DNA of 64,000 bases, from NCBI RefSeq assembly GCF_003010955.1, contig NZ_PGGO01000005.1, positions 238,055 to 302,054 on the forward strand, given 5' to 3'. This stretch comes from Phyllobacterium brassicacearum. Its GTDB lineage: Bacteria; Pseudomonadota; Alphaproteobacteria; Rhizobiales; Rhizobiaceae. Below, piece after piece: positions 55,664 to 64,000 of the stretch (position 1 is the first letter of the stretch; the number at the start of each line of letters is the position of its first letter). The notes beneath the pieces were generated by a model. That model had not been told where the DNA came from. It did not search any database and saw only the letters and a list, made by a program, of their open reading frames with translations. A program made the position numbers and the translations under genes.

Positions 55664-56761
55664 CTATTGTACCTTCTTAAGCTGGGTCCGAACACAATTT
55701 TCGAAAGGGGAAGGCTGTCCGCAGTTACCGATTGCGGCAAGATCGCCACGCTCCGTGGCCAATCCGTATCTCTCGAGTTCATCTGCCGCCAGAATCACAA
55801 TATCGGTCGCGGGAACGGCCAGCATCCGCTCCACCAGAGTTTTATTGACTCCCATCTGCGAGAAATAGCTGTCGATTTGCCTACGCTGCGACTTGCTCAA
55901 CTTGGTCGTGGTGTAGCTGCCGGTGGCCTTGCGATTGAGCACCCTCGTATTGACGGTTTTTCGCTTGCCTTTCACCATACGATAGGTCGTCTCGTACTTC
56001 GTCATGATTGTCGTGACGGTCGTCGTAATCTGATGGATACCGACCTGTGACCACAGGCTGACCGACCTCTTCGTCCCCGCTGCAAGTATGAAGGGACACG
56101 CAGATAGGCAATTAGCAAACCCCGGATAGGAGTAACCGGCAAAGGCACCGTCCTGGTAGGGTGATTTGCAGCCCTTCTGGTCCGGGTGACACGGCGTGAA
56201 GCTGGTGCTTCCAACCGAAACATTCAACTTGTTCTTTCTAATGATTCGGCCCATTGCCATCGCAGCGTCCAAGTCACCGCCGTTCGAATCAATCACGATG
56301 GGCAGTTTTCTGCCGCGCAGCTGCTTGAGAACCTTGCGCAGTTTCGATGGCGAATTTGCCATGATCGTGCCTGATGCCGATATCCATTCAGGACAAAGCG
56401 GCTCGCAACTCGGGCTGGCATTACGAACAATAGCGAAGCGCATGGCCGGGTCTGGAGGCGTGTAGGCTTCAAACTGTTTTGGTGGCACGACAGCAGGCTT
56501 CGGCACCGTCGCGACCGGTGTCATGTCAGGCAACTCGGGCAGTCTGGCAGGGGCGTAGGGACAGGTTGTGATGCCGCAGCCCATATGGCGAAGGGTCGGC
56601 AATCGTGGCGGCACGTAAGGAGCGCTGGTACTTCCAGGCGTTGTCACTGGACCGACCGCGTTCGCATCGCCAGTGCTGTTAACAAGGAGAACCGATAGGC
56701 AAAGCCAAAACAGAGCAAAACGCAACGTCACACCAAGATCCCAATATCTGCGGACAGCCAT
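55664..56761 (-). CDS. secreted ClpP-like (COG3904-type) predicted serine protease
   Basis: A 365-residue protein. A signal or anchor segment (~13-29) precedes a Pro-rich stretch (~37-105) containing two similar units, YVPPRLPTL and YAPARLPEL. The rest looks like the periplasmic COG3904 family related to ClpP/crotonase folds: SGTIMANSPSKLRKVLKQL, a glycine-rich SNGGDLDAAMAMG (159-171), Ser220 in CLSACPF, His243 in VGIHQ, and Asp320 in ATDIVILAADELERYGLAT. These are candidate triad residues. At least eight cysteines suggest an extracytoplasmic location. It interrupts the tufB-trpT-secE arrangement. Activity is unproven. Confidence 0.75.
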   Translation of the reverse strand: MAVRRYWDLGVTLRFALFWLCLSVLLVNSTGDANAVGPVTTPGSTSAPYVPPRLPTLRHMGCGITTCPYAPARLPELPDMTPVATVPKPAVVPPKQFEAYTPPDPAMRFAIVRNASPSCEPLCPEWISASGTIMANSPSKLRKVLKQLRGRKLPIVIDSNGGDLDAAMAMGRIIRKNKLNVSVGSTSFTPCHPDQKGCKSPYQDGAFAGYSYPGFANCLSACPFILAAGTKRSVSLWSQVGIHQITTTVTTIMTKYETTYRMVKGKRKTVNTRVLNRKATGSYTTTKLSKSQRRQIDSYFSQMGVNKTLVERMLAVPATDIVILAADELERYGLATERGDLAAIGNCGQPSPFENCVRTQLKKVQ

Positions 56762-56872
56762 TGTCTTACGGACAGGAACGCCATCCCACGCTCCGTCCGA
56801 AGCTATTTATCCGCAGAAACCCGGCGTTTGCCACAGATATTTCGATCGGCCCGAGAACTAGTCCGGCAATAC

Positions 56873-56896
56873 AAAAAAGCGGCCAATCCGGCCGCC
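56873..56896 (-). terminator. intrinsic terminator after tufB
   Basis: Six-pair stem GCGGCC/GGCCGC (56879-56884 and 56890-56895) with a 5-base loop; on the minus strand it runs into TTTTTT (56873-56878). Confidence 0.85.
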
Positions 56897-56921
56897 TTTT
56901 CGTATTTCAGGTCTCTCGACG

Positions 56922-58101
56922 AATTTTACTCAATGATCGACGATACGATGCCGGCACCGACGGTGCGGCCACCTTCACGGATAGCGAAGCGCAGCTTCTC
57001 TTCCATCGCGATCGGCACGATCAGCGTCACATCAACTGCGATGTTGTCGCCGGGCATGACCATTTCCGTGCCTTCCGGCAGCGTCACAACACCCGTCACG
57101 TCGGTCGTGCGGAAGTAGAACTGCGGACGGTAGTTGGAGAAGAATGGCGTGTGACGGCCACCTTCATCCTTCGTCAGGATATAGGCTTCTGCCTTGAACT
57201 TGGTGTGCGGCTTGACCGAACCGGGCTTGGCAAGGATCTGGCCGCGCTCGACGTCTTCACGGCCAACGCCGCGGATCAGCGCACCGATGTTGTCGCCAGC
57301 CTGGCCCTGGTCCAAGAGCTTGCGGAACATTTCAACGCCGGTCACCGTCGTCTTCGTCGTCGGCTTGATGCCGATGATCTCGACTTCTTCACCAACCTTG
57401 ACGATCCCGCGCTCAACGCGGCCCGTCACAACCGTACCACGGCCGGAGATCGAGAATACGTCTTCGATCGGCATCAGGAACGGCTGGTCGATCGGACGCT
57501 CTGGCGTCGGAATGTACTTGTCGACTTCCGCCATCAGCGCACGAACAGCGTCTTCGCCGATTTCCTTGTTGGAATCTTCCAGCGCAGCCAAAGCCGAACC
57601 CTTGACGATCGGAATGTCGTCGCCCGGGAAATCGTACTTCGACAGAAGCTCGCGCACTTCCAATTCAACCAGCTCGAGAAGCTCGGCATCGTCAACCTGG
57701 TCAACCTTATTCAGGAACACGACGATCGCCGGAACGCCAACCTGACGGGCAAGCAGGATGTGCTCGCGGGTCTGCGGCATCGGGCCGTCGGCAGCCGAGA
57801 CAACCAGGATCGCGCCGTCCATCTGCGCTGCACCGGTGATCATGTTCTTCACATAGTCGGCGTGGCCGGGGCAATCGACGTGCGCATAGTGACGCGCTGG
57901 CGTCTCATACTCAACGTGTGCCGTCGAGATCGTGATGCCGCGCGCCTTTTCTTCCGGTGCCGCGTCGATCTGGTCGTACGCCTTGTACTCGCCAAAATAC
58001 TTCGTAATCGCTGCCGTCAACGACGTCTTGCCATGGTCAACGTGACCAATCGTGCCAATGTTGACGTGCGGCTTGTTACGTTCAAACTTGCTCTTAGCCA
58101 T
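56922..58101. repeat. tuf repeat copy B
   Basis: The partner of 37314-38493: same length, orientation and apparently same sequence. Similarity stops at the start codon on one side and four bases past the stop codon on the other. Confidence 0.9.
56926..58101 (-). CDS. tufB: elongation factor Tu, copy B (tRNA-tufB operon)
   Basis: A 391-residue EF-Tu identical in protein sequence to the copy at 37318-38493. It lies downstream of tRNA-Tyr and tRNA-Gly, the same context as E. coli tufB, and is followed by its own terminator. The two copies let EF-Tu be made from two promoters while gene conversion keeps them uniform. The 5' leader and 3' flank differ from copy A, which separates the two loci. 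Confidence 0.98.
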   Translation of the reverse strand: MAKSKFERNKPHVNIGTIGHVDHGKTSLTAAITKYFGEYKAYDQIDAAPEEKARGITISTAHVEYETPARHYAHVDCPGHADYVKNMITGAAQMDGAILVVSAADGPMPQTREHILLARQVGVPAIVVFLNKVDQVDDAELLELVELEVRELLSKYDFPGDDIPIVKGSALAALEDSNKEIGEDAVRALMAEVDKYIPTPERPIDQPFLMPIEDVFSISGRGTVVTGRVERGIVKVGEEVEIIGIKPTTKTTVTGVEMFRKLLDQGQAGDNIGALIRGVGREDVERGQILAKPGSVKPHTKFKAEAYILTKDEGGRHTPFFSNYRPQFYFRTTDVTGVVTLPEGTEMVMPGDNIAVDVTLIVPIAMEEKLRFAIREGGRTVGAGIVSSIIE

Positions 58102-58338
58102 AGCTGTCGTTCTCTCGTCATCACAACCGGCCTTGCGCCGGTACCATGTTTGTAGCTCAGACGAGACAGCAAGCCGTCCGTCAGCACAGTCACCCGCTCA
58201 ATCGAAAACGATCGACCGGGTTGCATTGCCTAAGCTTGCTCGTTCATATGGGAAACACATGAGCGACGTACAATGCTCAAGACAATATCGAAGAGCACCC
58301 CTGCACACGATGGCGTGCACGCGGTGCCCTTGCAAATC

Positions 58339-58412
58339 TGGAGCGGGTAGCGGGAATCGAACCCGCATATTCAGCTTGGAAGGCTGCTGCTCTACCACTG
58401 AGCTATACCCGC
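58339..58412 (-). tRNA. tRNA-Gly (TCC anticodon)
   Basis: A 74-base cloverleaf on the minus strand: acceptor GCGGGTA/TACCCGC, D arm GCTCAGTGGTAGAGC, anticodon loop CTTCCAA giving TCC, T arm GGGTTCGATTCCC, encoded CCA. It lies between tRNA-Tyr and tufB. Confidence 0.97.
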
Positions 58413-58437
58413 ACATCATGGCGTTCGGTTCCGGCAG

Positions 58438-58522
58438 TGGTGGAGGGGGTTGGATTCGAACCAACGTAAGCCAAGCTAACGGATTTACAGTCCGTCCCCT
58501 TTAACCACTCGGGCACCCCTCC
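58438..58522 (-). tRNA. tRNA-Tyr (GTA anticodon)
   Basis: An 85-base class II tRNA on the minus strand with acceptor GGAGGGG/CCCCTCC, anticodon loop CTGTAAA giving GTA, a long variable arm (GTTAGCTTGGCTTAC), T arm GGTTCGAATCC and an encoded CCA. It is first in the tRNA-tufB unit. Confidence 0.97.
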
Positions 58523-58605
58523 GGTCACTGCCGATGGAACCGCACCATATGGCACTCTGCAAAAAGCCTGCCGGACATCCATCCTGGCTGCTGCTTGCGG
58601 AGGGC

Positions 58606-58634
58606 CTTATGCCGACTAGCCCGCGTGGTGTCAA
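58606..58634 (-). promoter_or_regulatory. probable promoter of the tRNA-Tyr/tRNA-Gly/tufB operon
   Basis: On the minus strand a perfect TTGACA (58629-58634), exactly 17 bases, then CATAAG (58606-58611). Transcription should start near 58599, ~77 bases before mature tRNA-Tyr. Confidence 0.7.
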
Positions 58635-58764
58635 CACTTCCCTTCAGAAAATGAATTGCTTGTGGAAATAGGCTAAAGAAATGTGACGGCAAAGCAGTCA
58701 GGACCAGCGTTTTCGACAATTATATCTGTATCGTCTTATCCAGGATCAGAGTATATCACGCGCC

Positions 58765-59628
58765 ATGACCGATCAAAAACCCTCCCGTACGCCCAAAGAT
58801 TCACATTACGCGACGCTGCGCCGCCAGTTCCGCGACCAGATGGCCGGTGGTGCGCCGCAAGCCCAACGGGCTTCGCGCCCGGCTGTGGGAGGTACACAGG
58901 CGCCGGAAGGCCTTGTGCGGCTCTATGGTCTGCACACAGTGCGCGCTGCGCTGGACAATCCTGAACGCCAGATCAAGCGGATGCTGGTGACGAAAAACGC
59001 GCTCGACCGGCTGGAGATTACCGATTCGAACGCCCTGCCCTTCGATGTCGAAATTGTCGAGCCTCGCGCCATCGACCGCGAAACCGGTTCTGAAGCAGTG
59101 CATCAGGGGGTTATGATCGAGGCCAAGCCCTTGAAGGCACAATCGCTCAAAGCCCTTCAAGACAGTCCGCTACTGCTGATTCTGGACCAGGTGACCGATC
59201 CGCATAATGTCGGCGCCATCATGCGCTCCGCCGTTGCTTTTGGTGCTGGCGCGATAATCACCACGGCACGTCACAGCCCGCAGGAATCCGGTGTTCTGGC
59301 AAAGGCCGCGTCCGGTGCGCTTGAGCTCATCCCCCATATCGAGGTGCGTAACCTTGCTGATGCGATTGGCGAGTTGCACGAACTCGGATTCACAACCATC
59401 GGTCTCGATTCGGAAGGACCGCAGGAGCTCGAGAAAACAATGTCTGAGGGCCGTATTGCCCTTGTTCTTGGCGCCGAAGGCAAGGGGCTGCGCCAGAAGA
59501 CGCGTGAGACCGTGACCCACCTCGCCCGGCTCGATATGCCCGGCGCCATCAAATCACTGAATGTATCGAACGCAGCGGCGATTTCCCTTTACGCGGCACA
59601 GCGCTTCCTGAGCGCAAGGCCAGATTAA
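58765..59628 (+). CDS. rlmB: 23S rRNA 2'-O-methyltransferase RlmB (TrmH/SpoU family)
   Basis: A 287-residue SPOUT methyltransferase. An N-terminal substrate-binding domain (~50-130, EGLVRLYGLHTVRAALDNPERQIKRMLVT) precedes the knot fold: LLILDQVTDPHNVGAIMRSAVAFGAGA, IALVLGAEGKGLRQKTRETV and IKSLNVSNAAAISLYAAQR. RlmB methylates G2251 in the P loop of 23S rRNA in E. coli; the target here is inferred. About 45 extra N-terminal residues are basic and poorly conserved. Confidence 0.9.
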   Translation: MTDQKPSRTPKDSHYATLRRQFRDQMAGGAPQAQRASRPAVGGTQAPEGLVRLYGLHTVRAALDNPERQIKRMLVTKNALDRLEITDSNALPFDVEIVEPRAIDRETGSEAVHQGVMIEAKPLKAQSLKALQDSPLLLILDQVTDPHNVGAIMRSAVAFGAGAIITTARHSPQESGVLAKAASGALELIPHIEVRNLADAIGELHELGFTTIGLDSEGPQELEKTMSEGRIALVLGAEGKGLRQKTRETVTHLARLDMPGAIKSLNVSNAAAISLYAAQRFLSARPD

Positions 59629-59726
59629 AAAGCAGACAGGTCCGAATAGAATACGGACCAGCGGTGTTTACCTGGCTCTAGGCCCCAACCTGCGTATCGG
59701 GTTCGGCCGCGCAATGGAGTGCGTCG

Positions 59727-60305
59727 ATGCTGCGGAACAGCAGGGATTCTTTTGGCTTGGTATCGATCCTGTTTCACTGGGTCATCGGGCTGATTTTTCT
59801 CGGGCAGATTGCACTGGGCTATCTGATGGTCAGGGTCAGCGATTTCACCCTGCAGTTCAGCCTCTATCAGTGGCATAAATCCTTCGGCTTCCTCGTTCTC
59901 GGCCTTTCCGCCCTTCGCCTCCTCTGGAAACTGGCAAATCCGCGTCCCCGAGATCCTGAGCATATGAACTCGCTTGAACGCGTGGCAGCCCATGCCGCGC
60001 ATGTCATCCTCTACCTCAGTCTGTTCATCGTGCCGTTGACCGGCTGGGCCGTCGCTTCGAGTTCGCCGCTGCAGATACCGACTTTCATGTTCAATCTCGT
60101 CGTGATCCCGCAATTGCCGATCACGATATCCGACGCCGCGGAGGCGTTCTGGGCGGCCAGCCACGCCTGGCTGGCCTATCTTTCCGCCGTCGTTGCCGCG
60201 GGCCACATCCTTGCGGCGCTGCATCATCATTTTTGGAAGCGCGATACCATCCTGATGCGCATGCTGAGCCCGAGTGCCGCCAAGACCGGCAGGAACGTCA
60301 ACTGA
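59727..60305 (+). CDS. cytochrome b561 family protein
   Basis: A 192-residue inner-membrane di-heme cytochrome b561 with four helices. Candidate heme histidines are in SILFHWVIG, YQWHKSFGFL, AAHAAHVILY and ASHAWLAYLSAVVAAGHILAALHHHFW. GGAG precedes the ATG. It is followed 13 bases later by a YceI-family gene, an arrangement known from E. coli yceJ-yceI. The electron donor and acceptor are unknown; superoxide oxidase activity has been shown for an E. coli relative. Confidence 0.92.
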   Translation: MLRNSRDSFGLVSILFHWVIGLIFLGQIALGYLMVRVSDFTLQFSLYQWHKSFGFLVLGLSALRLLWKLANPRPRDPEHMNSLERVAAHAAHVILYLSLFIVPLTGWAVASSSPLQIPTFMFNLVVIPQLPITISDAAEAFWAASHAWLAYLSAVVAAGHILAALHHHFWKRDTILMRMLSPSAAKTGRNVN

Positions 60306-60318
60306 CAGGATCAACATC

Positions 60319-60912
60319 ATGAAGACTACCGATATGCTGTTCTCGACACTCATCCCTGCAGGGCTCGCAGCCTTGCTTGCGTTCTCCCCGATGACCGCCC
60401 GAGCGGATACGCTGTCCGACGTCTCCGGGCGCTACAATATCCAACCTTCGTCCCGGGTTGGGTTCACGGTGACGCAGGTTGGTGGTGGCGGCATCGCCGG
60501 CAATTTCAAGAAATTCTCGGGCGTATTCTCCCTCAACAGTTCGGACATAAGCCGGTCGACCATCAGCTTCACGCTCTATCCGGAAAGTGTCTCGACCGGT
60601 CAGGCACGCGTCGAAAGTTTCCTGCGTTCCGACGCGGTCTTCGACTCGGCCAATTTCCCGACCATCACATTCAAGTCGACACAGATTAAGCAGACCAGTG
60701 CTGACACTGCCGAAGTGGCGGGGATTCTGACGGCACGCGGCAAGAGCAGCCCCGCGAACTTTCAGGCAAACCTGGCGGATCATGGCAAGAACTCAATCAC
60801 CTTTCGTGTCCAGGGCAAGGTGATGCGCTCACGCTACGGCATGGATGTCGGAACGCCGATCTATTCCAACGTTGTCCAGTTCGACATGATGATCCGCGGC
60901 CAGCGCTCATGA
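60319..60912 (+). CDS. YceI family periplasmic lipid-binding protein
   Basis: A 197-residue exported protein with a signal peptide (residues 1-~29, MTARAD cleavage region). The YceI lipocalin-like domain starts GRYNIQPSSRVGFTVTQVGGGGIAGNFKKFSGVFSL and includes FLRSDAVFDSANFPTITFKSTQI. Relatives bind polyisoprenoids such as ubiquinone, which fits the neighbouring b561 gene. ATG at 60319 is supported by AGGA. The stop overlaps the end of the convergent SnoaL-like gene by six bases. Confidence 0.93.
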   Translation: MKTTDMLFSTLIPAGLAALLAFSPMTARADTLSDVSGRYNIQPSSRVGFTVTQVGGGGIAGNFKKFSGVFSLNSSDISRSTISFTLYPESVSTGQARVESFLRSDAVFDSANFPTITFKSTQIKQTSADTAEVAGILTARGKSSPANFQANLADHGKNSITFRVQGKVMRSRYGMDVGTPIYSNVVQFDMMIRGQRS

Positions 60913-61383
60913 TGCGCCGTCCTCAAACAGGACGGCGGGATTGCCCGCGAGCCAGGCATTGTCGAATTTCATACGGTCGATGACCCAGGCGTCTCCGGAT
61001 TTCGAAAGCTTCACATCAAGGATGTTCTTCAGCAGCAGATGACGGCTGTGGTCGCCGTGCGGCAGATGTTGCACCTCGATCATGGCGAACAGTCTCGCGT
61101 GCTCTCGATCGTATTCAGTAACCCGCGGATTGGCGATGGAGTGGGTCGTATCGAGCCTGCTGGTGGTCTGCAGGATGATATCGGTGATCGCCTGGCGGCC
61201 CTCGAACACCGGTATGGTGACACCGAGCTTTTTGGCCACGGCGGTGAAATCAAGCGTCGCATGCTCGGAGAAAGCGGATTCGAACAGGGTCCGGTCGCGC
61301 AGGTCCTGTCCGGCGCCGAACAGGAAATGCTCCGGCGGCACTGCCAGATAGTGGGACTTGTCGAATGAAGCGATCGTTTCCAT
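60907..61383 (-). CDS. SnoaL-like / nuclear transport factor 2 family protein
   Basis: A 158-residue protein of the NTF2-like superfamily, a cone-shaped fold used by isomerases, hydrolases and binding proteins. Typical features are an N-terminal helix (DLRDRTLFESAFSEHATLDF), VFEGRQAITDIILQTTSRLDTTHSIANPRV and a C-terminal strand pair (KSGDAWVIDRMKFDNAWLAG). ATG at 61383 has a perfect GGAGGT; a longer upstream frame is an artefact. It is divergent from the HxlR-type gene, its likely regulator. Substrate is unknown. Confidence 0.85.
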   Translation of the reverse strand: METIASFDKSHYLAVPPEHFLFGAGQDLRDRTLFESAFSEHATLDFTAVAKKLGVTIPVFEGRQAITDIILQTTSRLDTTHSIANPRVTEYDREHARLFAMIEVQHLPHGDHSRHLLLKNILDVKLSKSGDAWVIDRMKFDNAWLAGNPAVLFEDGAS

Positions 61384-61470
61384 ATCAACCTCCAGGTTTC
61401 GTTGAACCCGAGATTTGGCCGTATGGTAGCGATCCCGCAAGAACGCACCGCAAGCATAGGAGCTATCCAG

Positions 61471-61881
61471 ATGCATAGTCAGGCGCCCGGCGAAAAGGAG
61501 CTTTGCTTCGGCCAATGCCCGGTCCTGATCCGCGAAACACTGGATCTGATCGCCGCCAAATGGACTGTCCCGATATTCTTTGCGCTGCAGAGCGCGTCTG
61601 GACCGGCGCGCTAAGCCGAACTGCAGCGCCGCCTCGGCGATATAACGCCGAAGGAGTTCGCCAAGCACCTGCGGAATTTCGAAACGGCGGGACTCGTCGA
61701 GCGCACCGTCTATCCGACTGTACCGCCGCGGGTGGAATATGCACTGACCGGTCTCGGCGAAAGTCTGCTGCCGAGCCTCCAGACCCTCGCCGACTGGGCG
61801 ATCAATTTCGGCCGCGAGGTCGCCGAGAACACGAAGCTCAACCAACGGCCCGCGCCGGTGCGCCTGATCAAACCGGCCTGA
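61471..61881 (+). pseudogene. HxlR family regulator interrupted by an in-frame stop
   Basis: A winged-helix HxlR-type regulator readable over 137 codons, with a TAA at codon 48 (61612-61614). Before it: CFGQCPVLIRETLDLIAAKWTVPIFFALQSASGPAR. After it, in the same frame: AELQRRLGDITPKEFAKHLRNFETAGLVERTVYPTVPPRVEYALTGLGESLLPSL. TAA falls where relatives often have Tyr or Phe, so one base change from a Tyr codon explains it. AGGAG precedes the ATG. It is divergent from the SnoaL-like gene. Sequencing error or readthrough cannot be excluded. Confidence 0.8.
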
Positions 61882-61888
61882 TAGCGGT

Positions 61889-63538
61889 TCAGACGGCCTT
61901 CGCTGCCGCCCTGCCCGCGGTCCTGCCTGAAAAGATGCAGCCTCCAAGGAACGTTCCCTCCAGCGAGTTGTAGCCATGCATCCCCCCGCCGCCGAAACCC
62001 GCCGCCTCACCGGAAGCGTAGACGCCGGGCAGCGGCTCGCCATCGGCTTTCAGCGCGCGCGCACTGAGGTCCGTCTCGATACCGCCAAGTGATTTGCGCG
62101 TCAGAATGTTGAGCCGTACCGCGATCAATGGCCCATGTTTCGGGTCGAGTATCCGGTGCGGCGGCACCACCCGGACCAGCCTGTCGCCAATATAGTTGCG
62201 CGCGCCGCGTATCGCAGTGATCTGCGCGTCCTTGCTGTAGGGATTGTCGACCTCGCGGTCCCGCGCCTCGATCTGCGCCCGCAGCCCAGCCTCCGTAATC
62301 AGATTATCACCGGTCAATGCATTCATGCGCCGCACCAGATCGGACAATTCCTTTTCGACGATGAAATCTTCGCCATTGTCGAGGAACGCCTGCACCGGTG
62401 CGGGAACACCGCTCAGGGCACGTTTTGCCACCTGCCGCCAGCTTTTGGATGTGAAGTCGGGGTTCTGTTCCGAACCCGACAGCGTGAATTCCTTCTTGAC
62501 GATGGTCTGGTTGAGCACGAACCAGGAATAGTCGTAGCCCGACTTCATGACGCGATCGAGCGTCGACAGCGTGTCAAAGCCAGGCAGGCACGGCGGTGGC
62601 AGGCGGTTTCCCTGCGCATCGAACCAAAGCGACGACGGCCCAGGCAGGATGCGGATCGCATGCTTGGTCCAGATCGGATCCCAATTGTGCACGCCCTCCA
62701 CGTAATGCCACATGCGATCGCTGTTGATCAGGTGCGCGCCGGCACGCTCGGCAACGCCGAGCATCAGGCCATCGACATGGTCCGGAACGCCGCTAATCAG
62801 ATGTTTCGGCGTCCCGAGCCGCTGCGGCCAGTTCTTGCGCACCAGGTCGTGATTGCCGCCAATGCCGCCGCTCGCCACAATGACAGCCTGCGCTTTCAGG
62901 GCAAAGCTGCCCGCAACGATACGAGAGCTCGGTTCGCTGCGCCCAACATCGCTTGGAACGAGAACCTCGCCCTCGACCCCATCGATATGCCCGGCACTGG
63001 TTACAAGCGCCGTCACCCGGTGACGGAAGCGGAATGAAATCAGCCCCTTTTGCTCGGCTTCGCGGGCGCGGCGAATGAACGGCTCGACCACACCGGTCCC
63101 TGTCCCCCAGGTGATATGGAAGCGCGGCACAGAATTGCCATGACCGGTCGCGAGCGAGCCGCCGCGCTCGGCCCAGCCGACTACGGGGAACCAGCGCATG
63201 CCCTGTGCGTGCAGCCAGGCACGTTTCTCGCCGTAGGCAAAATCGATATAGGCTTCAGCCCATTGCCGCGGCCAATGATCCTCAGTGCGGTCGAAACCAG
63301 CTGAGCCCATCCAGTCCTGCAGGGCAAGTTCGCGTGAATCCTTGATGCGCAGACGGCGCTGCTCGGGGGAATCGACGAAGAACAGCCCGCCGAAGGATCG
63401 CCACGCCTGTCCACCGAGGGTCTGCTCCGGTTCCTGATCGAGTATGATCACCCGCTTGCCGGCGTCGGCGAGTTCCGTTGCCGCGACCAGTCCCGCAAGC
63501 CCCGCACCGACGACGATGGCGTCCGCATCCAATGCCAT
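61889..63538 (-). CDS. FAD-binding dehydrogenase (fumarate reductase/KstD-like flavoprotein)
   Basis: A 549-residue flavoprotein of the FAD-binding_2 family. The Rossmann motif DAIVVGAGLAGLVAATELADAGKRVIILDQE is near the N-terminus, and the C-terminal FAD loop contains GVYASGEAAGFGGGGMHGYNSLEGTFLGGCIFSGRTAG. ATG at 63538 has GGGAGG upstream; a start at 63613 would add 25 unrelated residues. Relatives include 3-ketosteroid dehydrogenases and fumarate reductase flavoproteins; the substrate is not known. It lies convergent to the HxlR pseudogene, 7 bases away. Confidence 0.88.
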   Translation of the reverse strand: MALDADAIVVGAGLAGLVAATELADAGKRVIILDQEPEQTLGGQAWRSFGGLFFVDSPEQRRLRIKDSRELALQDWMGSAGFDRTEDHWPRQWAEAYIDFAYGEKRAWLHAQGMRWFPVVGWAERGGSLATGHGNSVPRFHITWGTGTGVVEPFIRRAREAEQKGLISFRFRHRVTALVTSAGHIDGVEGEVLVPSDVGRSEPSSRIVAGSFALKAQAVIVASGGIGGNHDLVRKNWPQRLGTPKHLISGVPDHVDGLMLGVAERAGAHLINSDRMWHYVEGVHNWDPIWTKHAIRILPGPSSLWFDAQGNRLPPPCLPGFDTLSTLDRVMKSGYDYSWFVLNQTIVKKEFTLSGSEQNPDFTSKSWRQVAKRALSGVPAPVQAFLDNGEDFIVEKELSDLVRRMNALTGDNLITEAGLRAQIEARDREVDNPYSKDAQITAIRGARNYIGDRLVRVVPPHRILDPKHGPLIAVRLNILTRKSLGGIETDLSARALKADGEPLPGVYASGEAAGFGGGGMHGYNSLEGTFLGGCIFSGRTAGRAAAKAV

Positions 63539-64000
63539 ATGAAACCTCCCAATTCCAACGGCCTCACGAGCCGGGCAAATCGCTATTACCTTTACGTCAA
63601 CGTTGTCCGTCAAAAGCCGCGCTTCGGCAAGGTCGAATTGTTACTTTGAGACCGAACCTCCAGGAACCGCTTCGCGCCTTCCCCTTGCCACGCCCTCATC
63701 TGAGTCTGGCCATTGAACGGTTGGGAAGACGGGCGGTCATCGAAGCGCGTCTTTGGGGTAGTAATGGTGCGATCCGAAGACCGCCCGTCCGGCGACTTTT
63801 CATCCCGTCCGTTCCGCTTGGGAGGCCTCGGCATCGGGGAGTACCATTTGCGATACTCCATGCGTCGCCTACGCGCCCCTTAGAGTGCTCGTCCAGCACG
63901 CGCCGGTCATAGTACCGGCAGGGGAACCCTTGGACGGAACTTCCCCGGACAGCGGGCCCGTTACCCGCCATCGGAGGCGCCGGTCCTTCTCCCACTTCGA
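63539..64000. other. unassigned end region with an inverted repeat
   Basis: No supported gene was seen in 462 bases. Open frames on both strands lack recognisable domains and ribosome-binding sites. An exact 11-base inverted repeat, GACGGGCGGTC (63728-63738) and GACCGCCCGTC (63779-63789), is separated by 40 bases. It may belong to a gene or element beyond the window. Confidence 0.4.

Noticed and set aside
60907..62043. A 378-codon frame extending the SnoaL-like gene upstream
   Set aside because: The extra part overlaps the HxlR gene antisense; the ATG at 61383 has a perfect ribosome-binding site and gives the family N-terminus.

Overview
The window is chromosomal DNA from an alphaproteobacterium of the order Hyphomicrobiales (Rhizobiales), probably the Phyllobacteriaceae/Brucellaceae side. 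This rests on the protein sequences, a cyclic beta-1,2-glucan exporter of NdvA/ChvA type, an alphaproteobacterial SOS box (GTTC-N7-GTTC) between ssb and uvrA, a merged str-S10-spc-alpha ribosomal cluster with adk after secY, and two EF-Tu genes. A species cannot be named from the sequence alone.

Layout. (1) 1-22 kb is housekeeping and accessory DNA. It holds the start of gyrA, marC, a small secreted protein, a type II NADH dehydrogenase, an AraC regulator divergent from a DUF2000 protein, a hexapeptide acetyltransferase, a YqaA-like membrane protein, ssb and uvrA sharing a LexA box, a DUF72 protein, glnB-glnA behind a sigma-54 promoter, a crcB-rluC-ATP12 group, the glucan exporter, a degP-like protease with rarA, and AraC plus LysE. 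(2) 22.8-41.6 kb is one 31-gene run on the minus strand, from rpsL to rplQ. Translational overlaps and conserved order point to a ribosomal super-operon. A good promoter (41.86-41.89 kb) and an intrinsic-terminator hairpin inside the leader (41.69-41.71 kb) precede it, suggesting possible attenuation. (3) 41.9-43.2 kb is a gene-poor gap with a possible ABC-transporter remnant and a small acidic protein. (4) 43.2-58.6 kb, also minus strand, reads tRNA-Tyr, tRNA-Gly, tufB, a secreted ClpP-like protein, tRNA-Trp, secE, nusG, rplK, rplA, rplJ, rplL, rpoB, rpoC. The tRNA-tufB and secE-nusG-rplKAJL-rpoBC order is ancient, and the secreted protein is the foreign element in it. (5) 58.7-64 kb carries rlmB, a cytochrome b561/YceI pair, a SnoaL-like protein, an HxlR-type regulator broken by an in-frame stop, an FAD-dependent dehydrogenase, and an unassigned end.

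Most of the window is core translation and transcription machinery. No transposase, integrase, CRISPR array or defence island was seen. The signals most worth a second look are the attenuator-like leader of the ribosomal super-operon, the secreted ClpP-like protein between tufB and trpT-secE, the nonsense-interrupted HxlR gene, the possible ABC-transporter scar beside rpsL, and the twin-repeat cysteine protein next to rplQ.
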